A DNA stretch of 64,000 bases from Onthophagus taurus (GCF_036711975.1 NC_091973.1:18352001-18416000), one strand, 5' to 3'; counted from the first letter of the stretch, positions 10,547 through 22,111 are shown. The notes: generated by a model not told the origin, from the sequence alone. Translations and numbers: made by a program.

Positions 10547-12030
10547 TACAGAGTCATCCACGACGATATTTTCAGATTTCTAGCACTTCCGGTTATACCG
10601 GAAGTCGCCACCTACTTTATTTTTTTAAATGGAACATCCTATATATTTTTACATATTTGGATTTGTCTGTTTTCAAGGTTTATGAATAACTTTACTTTTT
10701 GCAATTTGATTCCGCCGTTCTCGAGTTATTCGAGTTCGTTCTCGAATTGGGATATCAATTTAGGATTTAGAACATGCGTAAGCAACATGATGGAGTATGT
10801 TTCGGTGCCGAGTATGGCTGTCTAGAACGTTTGGTCACTTTACTACGGTACGTTAACTTTTCGAAATTTGGAAGCACTTGTATGTTGCAGCCGTCACGTA
10901 CGCGCAATTATTTGTTTGCACTCTCCATATCATATTATTATCAGATTCAAATAATCCTCATTACTAAATTCCAAACGTGGCATTTCTTGAGAACAGATCA
11001 CTATCAAAAGTAACGTAGTCATCACACCAACAGCAATAAACCATAGCTCCAGCAAATGTCAAACTATTTACTCTTTCCTTACTGATCCTCTGATAATACG
11101 TAATAACAACAACATTCCCAACACAAAATTTTGTTTCCGGCTGTCAAAGTAGATGATTTATAAATTATAAAAAGTAACGTTGTAGTTGACATTTTTGATT
11201 GAAAAATTTAATAAAAGTCAGGGTTGGGTTGAAATATGAAAATTGTCACCTCTTCTGGTGTAACCACCAGTACCCGGAACCTGAAAATACTTTAGTTAAA
11301 AGCTGGCATCAAACATCACAATCTGCAAATTTTCAAACCTCCACTTCATTCGGTTATTTACTAGGTCGCACTAGGTATTCATGGCACGCTAAGTTAAACA
11401 TCGATATGATGTGTGTGCATTTTTCAAAAAACCCTAATTATCTTCCAAACTATAAGTGTTAGATATAGGACATATGGGATATAAAAGATGTAAAATGAGA
11501 CACTGAAGACGACTAAGTAATAAAATATGGGGGGTGCCATTTAAAAAAATTAAGTTATGGTACTTCCAAGTTTCGAAAAGGTAACGTGCCATAGTAAAGT
11601 GACCAAATGTTCTAGACAGCCGTACTCGGCACCAAAACATACTCCATCATGTTGCTTAAGCATATTCTGAATCCTAAATTGATATCCCAAAAATCGAGTG
11701 TTCTCTGATTTTTTGAACAAATGTCTACTGGAGCAGATTTTTCTAGAAAAATTCGAATAACTCGAGAACGACTGAAGCAAATTGCAAAACGTAAAGTTAT
11801 TCATAAACCTTGAATACAGACAAATCCAAATATGTAAAAATATACAATATACAGGATTTAAAAAAATAAAGTAGGTGACGACTTCCGGTATAACCAGAAG
11901 TGCTAGAAATCTGAAAATATTTTAGTCGAAGAGAACGCAATTGATAGTACTTTAATCTGAATTTTGAAATTTTTATTTTGGCCAGAACCCTGTAAAGTTC
12001 TAATGGACGGTCGTCGTGGATGACCCTGTA
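10547..12030. mobile_element. Foldback/long-TIR element inside Gypsy-2
   Basis: Long inverted arms (about 10547-10875 and 11560-12030) share, for example, TTATGAATAACTTTAC and ATGGAGTATGTTTCGGTGCC (one mismatch). The ends read TACAGAGTCATCCACGACGA and its near complement, with TA on both sides, as in Tc1/mariner-related non-autonomous elements. The interior (10880-11560) has no transposase. Removing it rejoins the integrase frame of Gypsy-2. Confidence 0.8.
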
Positions 12031-13463
12031 TATCATCATTGTTATCAATTGATTTTTTAATTACTTTTTTAATGCTTTGAATAGTCCTTTCTGCTAATCC
12101 ATTCGATTGTTGGTGATGTGGTGTAGCTATTTTGTGATTAAAGTTCCATTTTCTTGAAAATACCAAAAAATGTGCGCTTGTAAATTGTTTACCTGCATCC
12201 GTGACAACAATAGATGGGATGCCATATCGAGCAAATGTCGATTTCATTTTATTAATAACATTCAACAATCAGCAAATAAACTTTTCCGTACAATTCATAC
12301 AGATCTACTCCCACCTTATACCAAGGAATTTGTTCAATTTTGTTAATAATCATTGGTTCTTTTCTATTAGAGTTTAAATATTTCAAACAAGAAGTGTACA
12401 ACTTTGTATAATTAATTATATCTTTTGTCATCCCACGTCAATATAAAAAATGTTTAGCTTTTTGTAGACTTTTAGTAATACCTAAATGTCCACTATGAAT
12501 TGATGCTAATTTTATTTCTCCATGTTGAAGTTACAACCAATCTATCATTCAGATAAATTAAATCATTAATTTCAGTTAAATTGAACTTTAGATTAATATA
12601 CTGTTTAATATTATTTGGGATATTTTTTGATTTGTTAGGCCATCCTTTTTTTTAAATGTTAGTTCTTCATCTTTATCTGTGTCCCCAATAAGTAATTTTA
12701 TTTTATTGACATTTATGTTAATTTTCTTAGTAACAGTGCAAATATGAAATTGAATTTCTAAATTATGATTCAATAATTTCCCTAAAGGTGTTCTAGAAAG
12801 CGTATCAGCCACTATTAAATCTTTCCCAGGTTTATAAGATTAATATTATAATTTTGTAATGACTAGTAAAATTCTTTGCAATCGTGGTGGGCATGAATTT
12901 AGCGATTTTTTAAATATTGTAATAAGTGGTTTATGGTCAGTTTCCACTGTAATCTTTCTACCAAAGACATATTGATGAAATTTAGTTACAGCAAAATAAA
13001 TTGCTAAAAATTCTTTTTCAATCTGTGCATAGTTTAATTGTGTTTGCGTTAGAGATCTAGATGCATATGCACCAGGATTACCGTTTTGCATTAATACGGC
13101 ACCCAAACCATGACTAGAAGCATCGACTGATAAAACGGTTGGTTTCTTGCTTGGAAGTATGCTTGGATCGAAATATTGAAGAACTTTTTGACTGACTATC
13201 ATTTGTTTTAATTGATTAAAAGCATGTTGTTGTTCATTACCCCATACAAATACATTGTCTTTCTTTATAATATCTCTGTGGGGTTGTGTTCGTTGAGATC
13301 ATTTTTTTATGAATCTACCAACATATGTTATAAGACCCAAAAATCGTTGAACGTCTTTGACATTCTTAGGGTTAGGCATATTTGTAATTGCATTTATTTT
13401 TTCGTCATCTAAACAGGTACCTGACGCTGAGAATTTGAATCCTAAATATCTTACTTCTTCATG
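12031..13463 (-). pseudogene. pol: Gypsy-2 pol, RT thumb to integrase
   Basis: Read on the minus strand from 13460 downward: RT end/thumb (GFKFSASG, then RFLGLITYVGRF), RNase H (13202-12846, SVDASSHGLGAVLMQ, then TDHKPL), the ADTLSR end of RNase H (about 12812), the integrase zinc-finger region (about 12540-12420) and the integrase core (12268-12031) with VTDAGKQF and HHQQSNGLAERTIQ. Several stops and frameshifts are present. The upstream half of RT containing the catalytic YxDD is absent: the sequence jumps at 13463 to a LINE and resumes at 15891 with the very start of RT. Confidence 0.85.
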
Positions 13464-13609
13464 TCAAATACGAGCTGACGAACGCTTTGTTTAAAGTAAT
13501 TACTCAGCTCGACCCTAAACAACAAACGCCGATACCTACGTTTACATCGATGGTCTATGCACTCCAGATCTTAAAGGTCGCCTGCAATGATGACCACTCT
13601 TTAACGTAA

Positions 13610-13745
13610 AAGAATTTAGATGTAAAGATGAAATTATATTAATTGTTCAGGATGTTTCAATTCACAATAGAATCGTCATCAGGCACGACTAAAATTAAAT
13701 TAAATATATAAAGTAAATAATAACAAACAAAAAACCATTAATCTA
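13610..13745 (-). ncRNA. Hammerhead-like motif within a small insertion
   Basis: The minus strand of 13645-13689 reads CTGATGA, a one-base bulge, an imperfect 5-bp stem (GATTC/GAATT) closed by a 6-nt loop, then GAAAC. This is the type I hammerhead layout known from Penelope-like elements. The stem I partner is not convincing, so it is probably dead. It interrupts the LINE ORF1. Confidence 0.35.
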
Positions 13746-13803
13746 ATTACTGTCAAATAAGTTTACAGGTGAAGGTCGCAGAACATCAAACTTTTTAACG
13801 TGG

Positions 13804-14865
13804 TTGAAGGCTGCAGTACCGCTGATACCGCCCCTAGAGGGCGTAGTACTAAGTGTTGTCAGGGAAGTTGATCTTCCTACCCTTTCAAGAATCCAAATTT
13901 GGATTCCCGATACTGATGTGGATGTGAACACCGGCGAACAGACACTTCAGATTCTAGCGGCCCAAAATAAACACCTAGATGTCGCCAACTGGTGCCTCTT
14001 CCGCTACAAAGTGAGGACAGACCCTGTGGGTCGCCTCATTGTCTTCGGGGCAGCGAAGAAGGACGCCGAATGGCTTAAAACCCATGAACGTAGAATCTGC
14101 TACCTTTTCAAAACTTTAAAGGCCCGCCTTGGCAGATTAAAAGACCCCGAGCAGGGTGTTGGAGCAGCCGCGGAGGGAGAGACGGCAGGGCGGATGGAAA
14201 CAGATGATGTTCCAACCGCTGAGGAAGATACGAACACTCTCGTCAACTCGATGGCATCAGTTTACCTCCCGTATGAGGACCAACCTCCATCGCAAGGATT
14301 GGAAAGGCTGGCCGAGGACGCAAGGAAAGGTAACTGGAATCTTGTCATCGGATGTGACTCTGATGCACATTCAACTGCCTGGGGCAGCGCTGATGATAAT
14401 GGAAGAGGTAAGTCCCGTCTTGAATTCATTTTTAGCAGTAATTTAGATATACTTAATCGATTCTCTGAGCCGACCTTTATAACCGCTAAAGGTCAATCAG
14501 TTATTGACATCACACTCGCTTCGATGGGTATCTCGTCCTCGATCCATAATTGGACGGTTTCTGACAATGTTTCAATGTCGGACCATAGATGGATCACTTT
14601 CGATCTTGGTACCATAAAGATTGGAAAGAACTTAAAGCGTAACCCCAGAAAGACGGATGTGGACGCGTTCAGATCTATGCTAACTGGAAGTTTGAGCGAC
14701 ATTGGTTGGCGTAAGCCAACTGAAAGCTTTGAAGTTGATGAGTATGTAAATACTGTTAGTGATTCCTTAATCAAAGCTTATAAAAAAGCCTGTCCCCTCC
14801 GATCAAAGGCCGTCTCTGGGCGTGCTACCATTTGGTGGTGTCCTGTGCTCGGCAAACTCAAATAG
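13804..14865 (+). CDS. LINE-A ORF1-like/endonuclease fusion relic
   Basis: A 353-codon ORF joins two parts of a LINE. Residues ~1-110 (from PPLEGV to the WLKTHERRICYLFKTLKARL block) resemble the DUF4780-type ORF1 domain of insect LINEs. Residues ~150-275 are the C-terminal half of the endonuclease/exonuclease/phosphatase domain, with VIGCDSDAHSTAWGS, then DILNRFSEPTF, IDITLAS and the terminal SDHRWITFDL. The join (about residues 145-152) lacks the ORF1 C-terminus and the first half of the endonuclease. It is an internal deletion that happened to preserve the frame. After the stop at 14865 the frame continues with relics of the linker. No activity is expected: the N-terminal catalytic residues are gone. 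Confidence 0.75.
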   Translation: MKAAVPLIPPLEGVVLSVVREVDLPTLSRIQIWIPDTDVDVNTGEQTLQILAAQNKHLDVANWCLFRYKVRTDPVGRLIVFGAAKKDAEWLKTHERRICYLFKTLKARLGRLKDPEQGVGAAAEGETAGRMETDDVPTAEEDTNTLVNSMASVYLPYEDQPPSQGLERLAEDARKGNWNLVIGCDSDAHSTAWGSADDNGRGKSRLEFIFSSNLDILNRFSEPTFITAKGQSVIDITLASMGISSSIHNWTVSDNVSMSDHRWITFDLGTIKIGKNLKRNPRKTDVDAFRSMLTGSLSDIGWRKPTESFEVDEYVNTVSDSLIKAYKKACPLRSKAVSGRATIWWCPVLGKLK

Positions 14866-15890
14866 GAGGCAAGAACAGCCTTTAATAGACCTAAAAACTC
14901 AGAATTAGACTCCGACTGAAAACTTTATAAAGGAAAATTAGCGGACTTCAAAAAAAGCGTTCGTCATAGAAAACGAGAAACGTTGAGGAAATTTTGTGAG
15001 GAAGTTTCCTCCTGTGCGAAGTTTCTTCGCTAAATCGTGTTCTGGCTTCAGACCCTAAACGACGAATTGGCTTACTAAAAAAGGCTGACGGTTCTTATAC
15101 CGACAACCTTTTGGAGAGTCTTTATACCCAGTCTGTGGTGTAAGGTCACAGTAAACTTCATACCAAAACCGGGTAAGCTTGATTATTTCACACCGAAATC
15201 GTTTAGACCAATCAGCTCTCCAACTTTCTTTTGAAAACCCTGGAAAGACTGTGTGATCGCTACATTAGAGATTTCTGTCTCCCAACTAAACCAGTAAATC
15301 CTAATCAACACGCTTACACTCAGGCAAGTCCCCACTAACGGCTCTTCACTCGGTGACCAGCTTTGTTGGTGGAGTGCTGTACCTAAAGTAGTCCGCCCTG
15401 GGTGTTTTCATAGATATAGAGGGAGCTTTTGATAAAACAACTTAAAGTACATAAACGTGATTTTTAATAGGTTGTAAGTAGCTCTCAAATTGCTAGAGTC
15501 TTGGTGTGACGAACAAAGACACTCTCTGTGAATCCTAAGAAGACAGAGTTGATTCTTTTCACACGGATGAGGAAGTTTGGCAAGCCCAGAATGCCATCCC
15601 TTGCTAATACTCCATTGGTATTGTCAAAGAAGTGAAATATCTGGGCATCACACTTGACAATAAAATGACATGGAGAGCGCACCTAGATAATAGCATTCGG
15701 TCAATGCCGGAGGGCTATTGGTAAGACATGGGGTCTGTCACCCAAAAATGCCCTCTGGATTTATACGGCTGTAATCCGACCTATGCTTACATATGGTGCA
15801 GTAGTATGGTGGTCAAAGACCTTACAGTATACATGCACTGCTGTACTTAATAAAGTACAGAGACTTGCGTGTTTGTATGTTACAGGTGCG

Positions 15891-16205
15891 CCAATCAGTG
15901 TTATAATTAATTTTCATAATTATTTCTAAGTCCTTCAAACAATTTTGAAATCTAGTTTGTAATGAATAAGGTATATTTCTTATAGGTTTTACTACAGGAC
16001 TGAAATTCTTATCAATTTCAATATGATATGACTTTCCTAAACAACCAATATCTTTGAATTGATAAATTAACTGCTTACAATTTAAATCAACTACAGATAT
16101 AACATTTAATAAGTCTTCATTATTAAATTTAACAACATTTAATTTTAAACTGGTGTCGAGTCTCAAAATGGAACCGTTATCACCTTCTTCAACATAAAAA
16201 ATAGA
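15891..16205 (-). pseudogene. pol: Gypsy-2 pol, protease/RT boundary
   Basis: The minus strand encodes the segment that precedes and enters gypsy RT: a short YVEEGDNGS block, then LNVVKFN, FKDIGCLG and VVKPIRNIPYSLQTRF (the RT N-terminal PVVxPxRxVPxxL motif). It breaks at about 15891 within LKDLEIIMKIN. Orientation and family match the pieces on both sides of LINE-A. Confidence 0.75.
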
Positions 16206-17122
16206 AATTGTAACGGTCTGATTCTTTGTATGTCTTTAATGTATTGTTTTGGTGTAAATTGGTTTTGTGTTATCAAAGAAGGAAGAAGGAAGATTAATAC
16301 ATTTGTTTGTATTTTATTTTTTAGCAGCGTACTTCTAGAATTTCCTTAATTTCCATTTTTATATTCCATTTATTTCTTATTTCAATTCTCTTTCCTATTT
16401 TCTTTTTATTTCTTTTATTCAAAGTTCATTTTTTTTGTACAACGAGAGTACAGAACTTCTGAGACGAATCTCGCTCTCTTGAAAACCAGATTTGATACGT
16501 GCCACCCCTGTGAGTTTCGGAAATTTTTGGTGATAGCCATGGTAATTTAAAATTATTTGGGTCGAAATTTCCATTTTCCTTATTTGGAGGATTTATCACT
16601 TGTGTGTGAAATATTTTTGGATTAAGTAATTATTTATTCCTGTTTACGGTTTATCCGGATTTTCTTCATATCATATTAAAAACAATCTTTATCCTGATTA
16701 AGGCCTCGAAGATCTGAGGTAAGACTTTTCTCTCAATCCTTAATATTACAAATTTTTAACAATCTTTGCGTTATTTAACAAAATTCCTTTTTTTTCTTCT
16801 TCTCCCTTCGGAAAAGAAACAGAAATGTAAAATTTCTGTTTCTTTTCCTAATTCTCTTTATTTTTGCTGTAGGTCTTTTTTATATTGGAGAGCATTATTT
16901 TGATTGATTTGCATTTCCTGTTGGGAGAAAACAAATTATTAAATTTTATATTGTGAGTCAATTTTTGGAATCCATTATTCCTAAGTTTGGAAGACGTTGC
17001 TGAAGTTTTTGGATTAGGTTCATCACAGAGAGTCAAGGTCAGATAAAAACCTAAAATAAAATAAAGAATTATGAATCAATAGTTAAATTACTTATAATAT
17101 TAATTGTATCGTTCTCCAAATC
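16206..17122. other. Unassigned spacer within Gypsy-2
   Basis: This lies between gag and the protease/RT piece and should hold protease, but no DTG motif is visible in any frame. A TG...CA block from about 16208 to 16752 could be a solo LTR, but its flanks do not match well. The minus-strand ORF at 16848-17036 is not recognised. Confidence 0.35.
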
Positions 17123-17840
17123 TTAATAAAATTGTTTTTGTTTACCAACTATTGCAAAATGATTTAATTTGTTACAGAATTCACATTTCTTTCCGTACGC
17201 ATAACACTTATTTAACTGGCGATTTCGACCACATCTGCTACAAATTTTTATAGATGTTTTCTGTCTTGTTGTTTGTGATTTTAATGACCCTGGTTGACTT
17301 AGAAATTGTTTCATTCTCCTCTTCCCAATGGCGTCAATTTCCGTTTTAATAGATTTGGCAAATGTGGAATTCATCTCATCTAATTGATGATGAGCTGTCT
17401 CCGTCAAAATACTGCATTCAATTGCCTTGTCTAATGTGTCGGAATCTCGTTGAAGCGTTTTTCTCTCACCGCGTCGTCTTTATTAGATCGTTTTTTCATC
17501 CTTCATCGCCGAATTCACAATGCGATGCTTAATTTTTTAATATTGTAATAATAACATTGTTCGATTGATACCTTCATACCTTGTTAAATTCTTTTTGGAA
17601 CAAAATAATCTTCAAATTTATTTATTAAAATTTCAACTTTATCTTTTTCTTCTTTTGCAAAATTAAACGTGTTGTAAATGTTGATCACTTCGTCCCCCAA
17701 AGAATACAATAATTGTGCGCATTGAATTTTTTTTTCTTTTTTATGTAACACGATTGGGACCGCATAAATTTCAAATTTTTGTTTCCATTTACGCCAATTT
17801 TCAGCCAAATTACCAGTTAGGAGTATTGGTTGTATAAATT
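17123..17840 (-). pseudogene. gag: Gypsy-2 gag
   Basis: The minus strand starts near 17838 (FIQPILLTGNLAENWRKWKQ, the gag N-terminus of K02A2.6-type gypsy elements) and runs to a stop near 17584. After frame changes it continues as DTLDKAIECSILTETAHHQL (about 17440-17385) and ends in a double zinc knuckle: CSRCGRN, then CYAYGKKCEFCNKLNHFA. At least two stops and one frameshift separate the pieces. No ATG remains upstream, so the 5' end and LTR are not resolved. Confidence 0.8.
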
Positions 17841-19390
17841 AATAATAATATAATTTTAATCCATATTATTTTTTCGAGTTGCTAACGGGATTGAAGAAAC
17901 AAATCTCCTGATTATTTTATTTTATGTAATTTAATTTTAACTTAACTTTATTTCACGTGTTTTACTCACAGCGCCATGTCATGATGTTTTACTTCATTTT
18001 GTTTATGTAGTTGATGTTGATTCGTGTTGTTTCATCGCTTGGTAAGCTATTTTTAAGGTTACCTTCTTATAATTAACGTTAACTTTTATCATATAGATGT
18101 TCGTGGAGTAAATTTCAAGTGCAGTTACCCCTTATCGGTGATTTTCAACGTTTTCTCTCACTCGTTGAAATCAATTTCTTTAACATCTGGGAGTGGATTA
18201 TCTTTTGTTAAGGATTTATTTAATGTTTTTTTTTTATATTTTGCTATTAACTTTATTTAGGTTGGGTCTCTAATCTCTGCAAAATTTAACAACTATTATT
18301 ATATTTATATTCATAACTTTTACAACTATAGGTTCGTGTTAAAACATTCAACATTACTATGTATTAATAATTGATAGATAAAGCTTTTCTTTGCAATTTG
18401 ATTGAAACGTTCTCATCAAAAATTTGTTTCTAAACAACTAAGTGTGTTATATCCTTTCAATCATCTCATTTCATAAACTTGCAAGTATTGTTCAGCCGAT
18501 TTCATTTTAACCCAGTTTTAAAACAACTTAACCTCTGTCAGACAAACTTCTCTGGGCTTGACATATGCAACATATCTAGCATGTTTATTATCCTGAGAAA
18601 TTTTGTCTTTCGAGAACAATTTTAATTCCTACTTTATTAAAGGAGGTAAGGCTTTCCCAGTTCATAATTATGCAACTAAACTTTCTACAACCACAAAATG
18701 TAGTACTAAAATTATTATATTAATAAACAACTTTAACAAGCGATTTATTATTAACCGATATATTGAACACAATTTACATATTGACGTGTAGTTTATAGCT
18801 TTCGTTTGTAATGCTACTGTTACAAGGAATACGAGAAATCACCTATTTCAAGTTAGCCCCACGATATTACTGAAAGTTAATCAAAAGCCATGATTCCCCA
18901 TAATCCTTATATCAACCTCTAACTAGCTACACTAAAGTGAAATCTAGATCTAGAAGCTAGTTCCATTAACAGAATGACATTAATTGCAATTCTTTTCGGG
19001 GATGGCTAAGTTAACGGTAGCCCCTTTTTTAATTAAATTTCTTTCGAAAACCTAGCTCCAGATTTAAAAAGGTAACTCCACCTATATAGCTCCACTAATA
19101 CCATAGCTAGCATGTTAGCAAAATCGCACATAGGTCAAAATGAAAGAACTATAGTAGAAATATGTACACGTCAAGTTGACCCACAAATACTGGAACTTAA
19201 TCATAATCTCCCTCCTTAACTTAGCCACCCACGGCAAAAGGGGTGCTATTTATGTGATTGGGATAATGGAGCTTGCTTCCACTTTAGTGGAGCTAGGTTT
19301 TGATTCATTTCCAATAACATGGTAGGATCTTGACACGCGCATACTTCAATTTGATTTAAGTGCAAATTTACTAAACTGCTAGGTGTGGTA
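17841..19390. other. No gene recognised
   Basis: AT-rich sequence. Around 18840-19310 there is a mildly GC-richer stretch with scattered AGCTCCAC/GTGGAGCT words (for example 19263-19296) that could be an old repeat. The 5' LTR of Gypsy-2 should lie here but cannot be delimited. Confidence 0.4.
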
Positions 19391-20241
19391 TTAGTGGTAT
19401 TTTGTTTTAAATCTAGATTTAAATTTAAGAATATTTAACTCTTGATGTATTTGGTTTGTAGTATGATCGCTTTTAGAACTGAATGTAACTTCAGTATTAT
19501 TCTTATTAGTATTACTAATCGTTACTTTTGTTTCAGTATGTATCTGGATTATTTGGCATTTCCGAATTTTGCGAAGCCGAGCTATCAAGATTTTTTAAAT
19601 GAATTTTAAATTTATAAATATTACTAAAGTGTTGTAAAAATTGACGATGCATACATTTAAATTTATGGATAGATGGAACAACATGTACTTCTTTTAAATG
19701 AATTACCAAACCATTAGCTGAATTCAAATTAAAGTTACATAGGAAACAGATAAAGATTTTAATTATGTGACTATCAAATGATAGTAGAAATAATAAAAAA
19801 AAAGTAATAAATAGGTCTGTGATAAAGTACGTTTAGTTGGTTTAGTTTTGCTTGGCAGTAAGTTTTGAAATCAAACCATCAGATCGCGAGTTTTGTTGTC
19901 AGATGTCAAAAAAATATTTAACGAGAAATGACCAAACTAATTTACTGATGTGGGAAAGCTCTACATTTGGACCCACTACTATTACACGTGGCTGTACTTT
20001 ATGTAATCTGTTTATAACTAGTTTGCAATGCTTCAATTTTTGGTGTTATATCGTTTATAGATTTAACATGAAGCACAAAATCTTCTTGAGCATCTACTAT
20101 TGTGGGTTTGAAATTTCTATTAATTCGTATTAGTTGAAGAATGGAATGAAGAAGAATCACAGTCCAGTAATCTCTTGAATCTAAGAACAAATATTTGTTA
20201 TTAAATAAAGAGAACAATAAGGCTGGAATAAAGCTCCTCAC
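19391..20241 (-). pseudogene. Zinc-finger protein fragments
   Basis: Near 19755-19690 the minus strand encodes CFLCNFNLNSANGLVIHLKE followed by VH, a complete C2H2 spacing (C-x2-C-x12-H-x4-H). A second finger-like block (FKCMHRQFL...FKIHLKN) has lost a Cys. About 250 bp upstream (20241-19999), another open stretch includes VDAQEDFVLHVKSI and could belong to the same decayed gene. The parent is unknown: possibly a retro-copy of a C2H2 gene or part of an unrecognised transposon. Confidence 0.4.
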
Positions 20242-20520
20242 CCACTTCCTGACTGGGCACTGCGGGTTACGTGAGCACTACATATGTTCTACATGAAGCT
20301 GACGAATACATCCCTCTGTAGAAGATGTGAACTGGAAGACGAGGCGGTAAGTCATATTGCTTGTGACTGTCCCAAACTAGCGTACTTAAGGGAATCCACT
20401 TTTGGCGTACCATGGCCCCAAATTTCGGATATAAAGAACATACCCTTCTATTCTATATTAACGTTCATTAAAACCGTGGGCTTTTTAAAATGTTTTCCAG
20501 AAAATCTTGAGACTGTTTAA
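20219..20520 (+). pseudogene. LINE 3'-terminal coding fragment
   Basis: The open frame through 20284-20520 extends upstream to about 20219. It has the C-terminal LINE signature LLTHFLTGHCGLREH...CRRCELEDEAVSHIACDCP...LRESTFG, a Cys/His motif at the end of Jockey/R1-type ORF2. No 5' part adjoins it. Confidence 0.75.
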
Positions 20521-20769
20521 TATTTTTAAGTCTATCTTATTCCATAACAGTGGGTCATTATTTGTAGCTAAAAAAGAATTTTCTAAAACATCTACAAAAA
20601 TTGTATTTTCAATTTAATAAAAATACTACGTTACACAGAAACGAATTCGGTCAGGAATTAATCAAAAAAAACATGATCAGATTTGTTCTTTTTGATCAGG
20701 ATTCGTATTTCGACATGATTAATTAAAAATTTTATTTAGGAAATACTTATGTAAAGATCATTGTTTTTG

Positions 20770-21113
20770 AATGATAAATTTTTATCATAGATTTATCCCC
20801 AATATCTTACAAACTTTAAGCCCTGTATACAATCTTTCTAATACTCTTAATACAAAAACAGAAAAATTTATCACTACTTGGACTGATGAACACGACAAAG
20901 CTTTCATAACCACAAAAGAAAAATTAGTTCAATAAACCATTTTAGGACACCCTTCACCACACTATCACTAACTACAGACGCTTAATACACAGCTATGGGA
21001 GCAGTTCTTTCGCAAACCGTAAACAACAAAACACAACCTTTAGCTTTTTTTCTCAAAAAAACTCTGTCCAAGTCGAATAAAATAGCCAATATTCGACAAA
21101 GAACTCTTATCGT
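20770..21113 (+). pseudogene. Gypsy-1-like RT/RNase H fragment
   Basis: The plus strand encodes INFYHRF (as at Gypsy-1 Pol ~418-424), then WTDEHDKAF and [18 protein letters not shown], matching Gypsy-1 Pol residues ~416-530 with stops (for example before TILGHPSP and after LTTDA). It is a diverged relative, opposite in orientation to Gypsy-1. Confidence 0.75.
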
Positions 21114-21117
21114 GTGA

Positions 21118-21533
21118 TAGGTTTGTCTAATGTGTCTGTTGGGTCCTTTACTGTTGCTGAAGTACACAAAGCATTACATGGGATAGCGTTGAATAAAGGG
21201 CCGGGAGCGGATAATCTGCCACCAATCTTGATTAGGAACTGCTCTGAGGCTATGGCAATACGCCTACAGTTAATTTATAATAAATTTTTGCAACAGGGGA
21301 TTTTTCCAGACGCGTGGAAGCAGGCCAACGTAGTCCCAATTTTCAAAAATGGTGCTAGGAATTTAGTTACTAATTACCGACCGATATCATTATTACCTAT
21401 TATTTGCACGGTTTTTGAGAAATTAGTGTACACCAGCGTATTTTTTCAAGTCAAACAGAATATACATATGAGTCAACATGGGTTTTATCCCGGACGATCA
21501 GTTGAAACCAATTTATTGGAATACACAGATTAA
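21118..21533 (+). pseudogene. LINE reverse transcriptase, N-terminal half
   Basis: A 139-codon frame has the Jockey-type blocks LNKGPGADNLPP, WKQANVVPIFKNGA, NYRPISLLPIICTVFEKLVY and SQHGFYPGRSVETNL. It is cut at both ends; the catalytic FADD region is missing because a transposase fragment begins at 21531. Confidence 0.85.
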
Positions 21534-22111
21534 AAGTTGTTTTCGATTGTTGCATGGGGATTTTCATCGGACCATACGTGACTATTACGAGTATTATGTA
21601 GGCCGTAACGGGTGAATGTTGCTTCATCCGTAAAAAGAATATGCGATACAACACGATGATCATTATTTATCCACCGACAAAATTCGACTCGTTTAACATA
21701 ATCTTCCGGCAGTAGATGTTGTACCTTACCTAAATGGTATGGATATAAGTATTGTTCGTGGAGTGTGTTTATTACTCTCTTTTGTGGAATGTCTAATTGA
21801 ACAGCAATTCTTCGTGAGTTGGTCGTTGCATCTTCATCTACTAGATCCAAAATATTTTCTACTGCATTTAAACATTGACGCGTAGCTCGTTCAGATGTTA
21901 TTTTAGCGCTGGTAAGTGTACAGGTTTCGCGCAATTTATTGAAAACCCTAATAAAAACGTTTTTATTAGGATGTCTGCGATTTGGAAACTGTTGACGATA
22001 TTCATCTGTAGCAGCTGTAGCACTCCCGTTACAAAAATCATATAATAACATATCTGTATATTCTAAATGTGAATAAGTACTTGGCATTTTGTACCTCTTA
22101 ATGCAAATCAA
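21531..22111 (-). pseudogene. Tc1/mariner-type transposase, N-terminal half
   Basis: A 193-codon open frame matches the insect IS630-Tc1/mariner family that starts with a DUF4817-like helix-turn-helix. It has YSHLEYTDMLLYDFCNGSAT, FPNRRHPNKNVF, a second HTH (TNSRRIAVQLDIPQKRV), LYPYHLGKVQHLLPEDY and ILFTDEATFTR with the first catalytic Asp, then NSHVWSDENPHA. It stops at the junction with the LINE fragment, so the second and third catalytic acids are lost. The upstream flank to about 22263 ends CTCACTCTGTATA, which may be the terminal inverted repeat. Confidence 0.85.

Larger units (their letters stand above)
13464..15890 (+). mobile_element. Non-LTR retrotransposon remnant (LINE-A)
   Basis: A plus-strand LINE of the R1/Jockey/LOA-like assemblage has replaced the middle of Gypsy-2 RT. 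A possible ORF1 start is at 13470-13600, the ORF1-endonuclease fusion at 13804-14865, then badly decayed RT. Legible RT pieces are IPKPGKLDYF near 15165, a palm-like block near 15400, VKYLGITLDNKMTWRAHL near 15632-15690, and NKVQRLACL near 15850-15880. The 3' end is missing; the junction at 15890 is abrupt and has no tail. This is therefore a recombination scar rather than a simple insertion. Confidence 0.8.

Noticed and set aside
16208-16752. Solo LTR with TG...CA ends
   Set aside because: The flanking bases do not form a convincing target duplication and no second copy is present.
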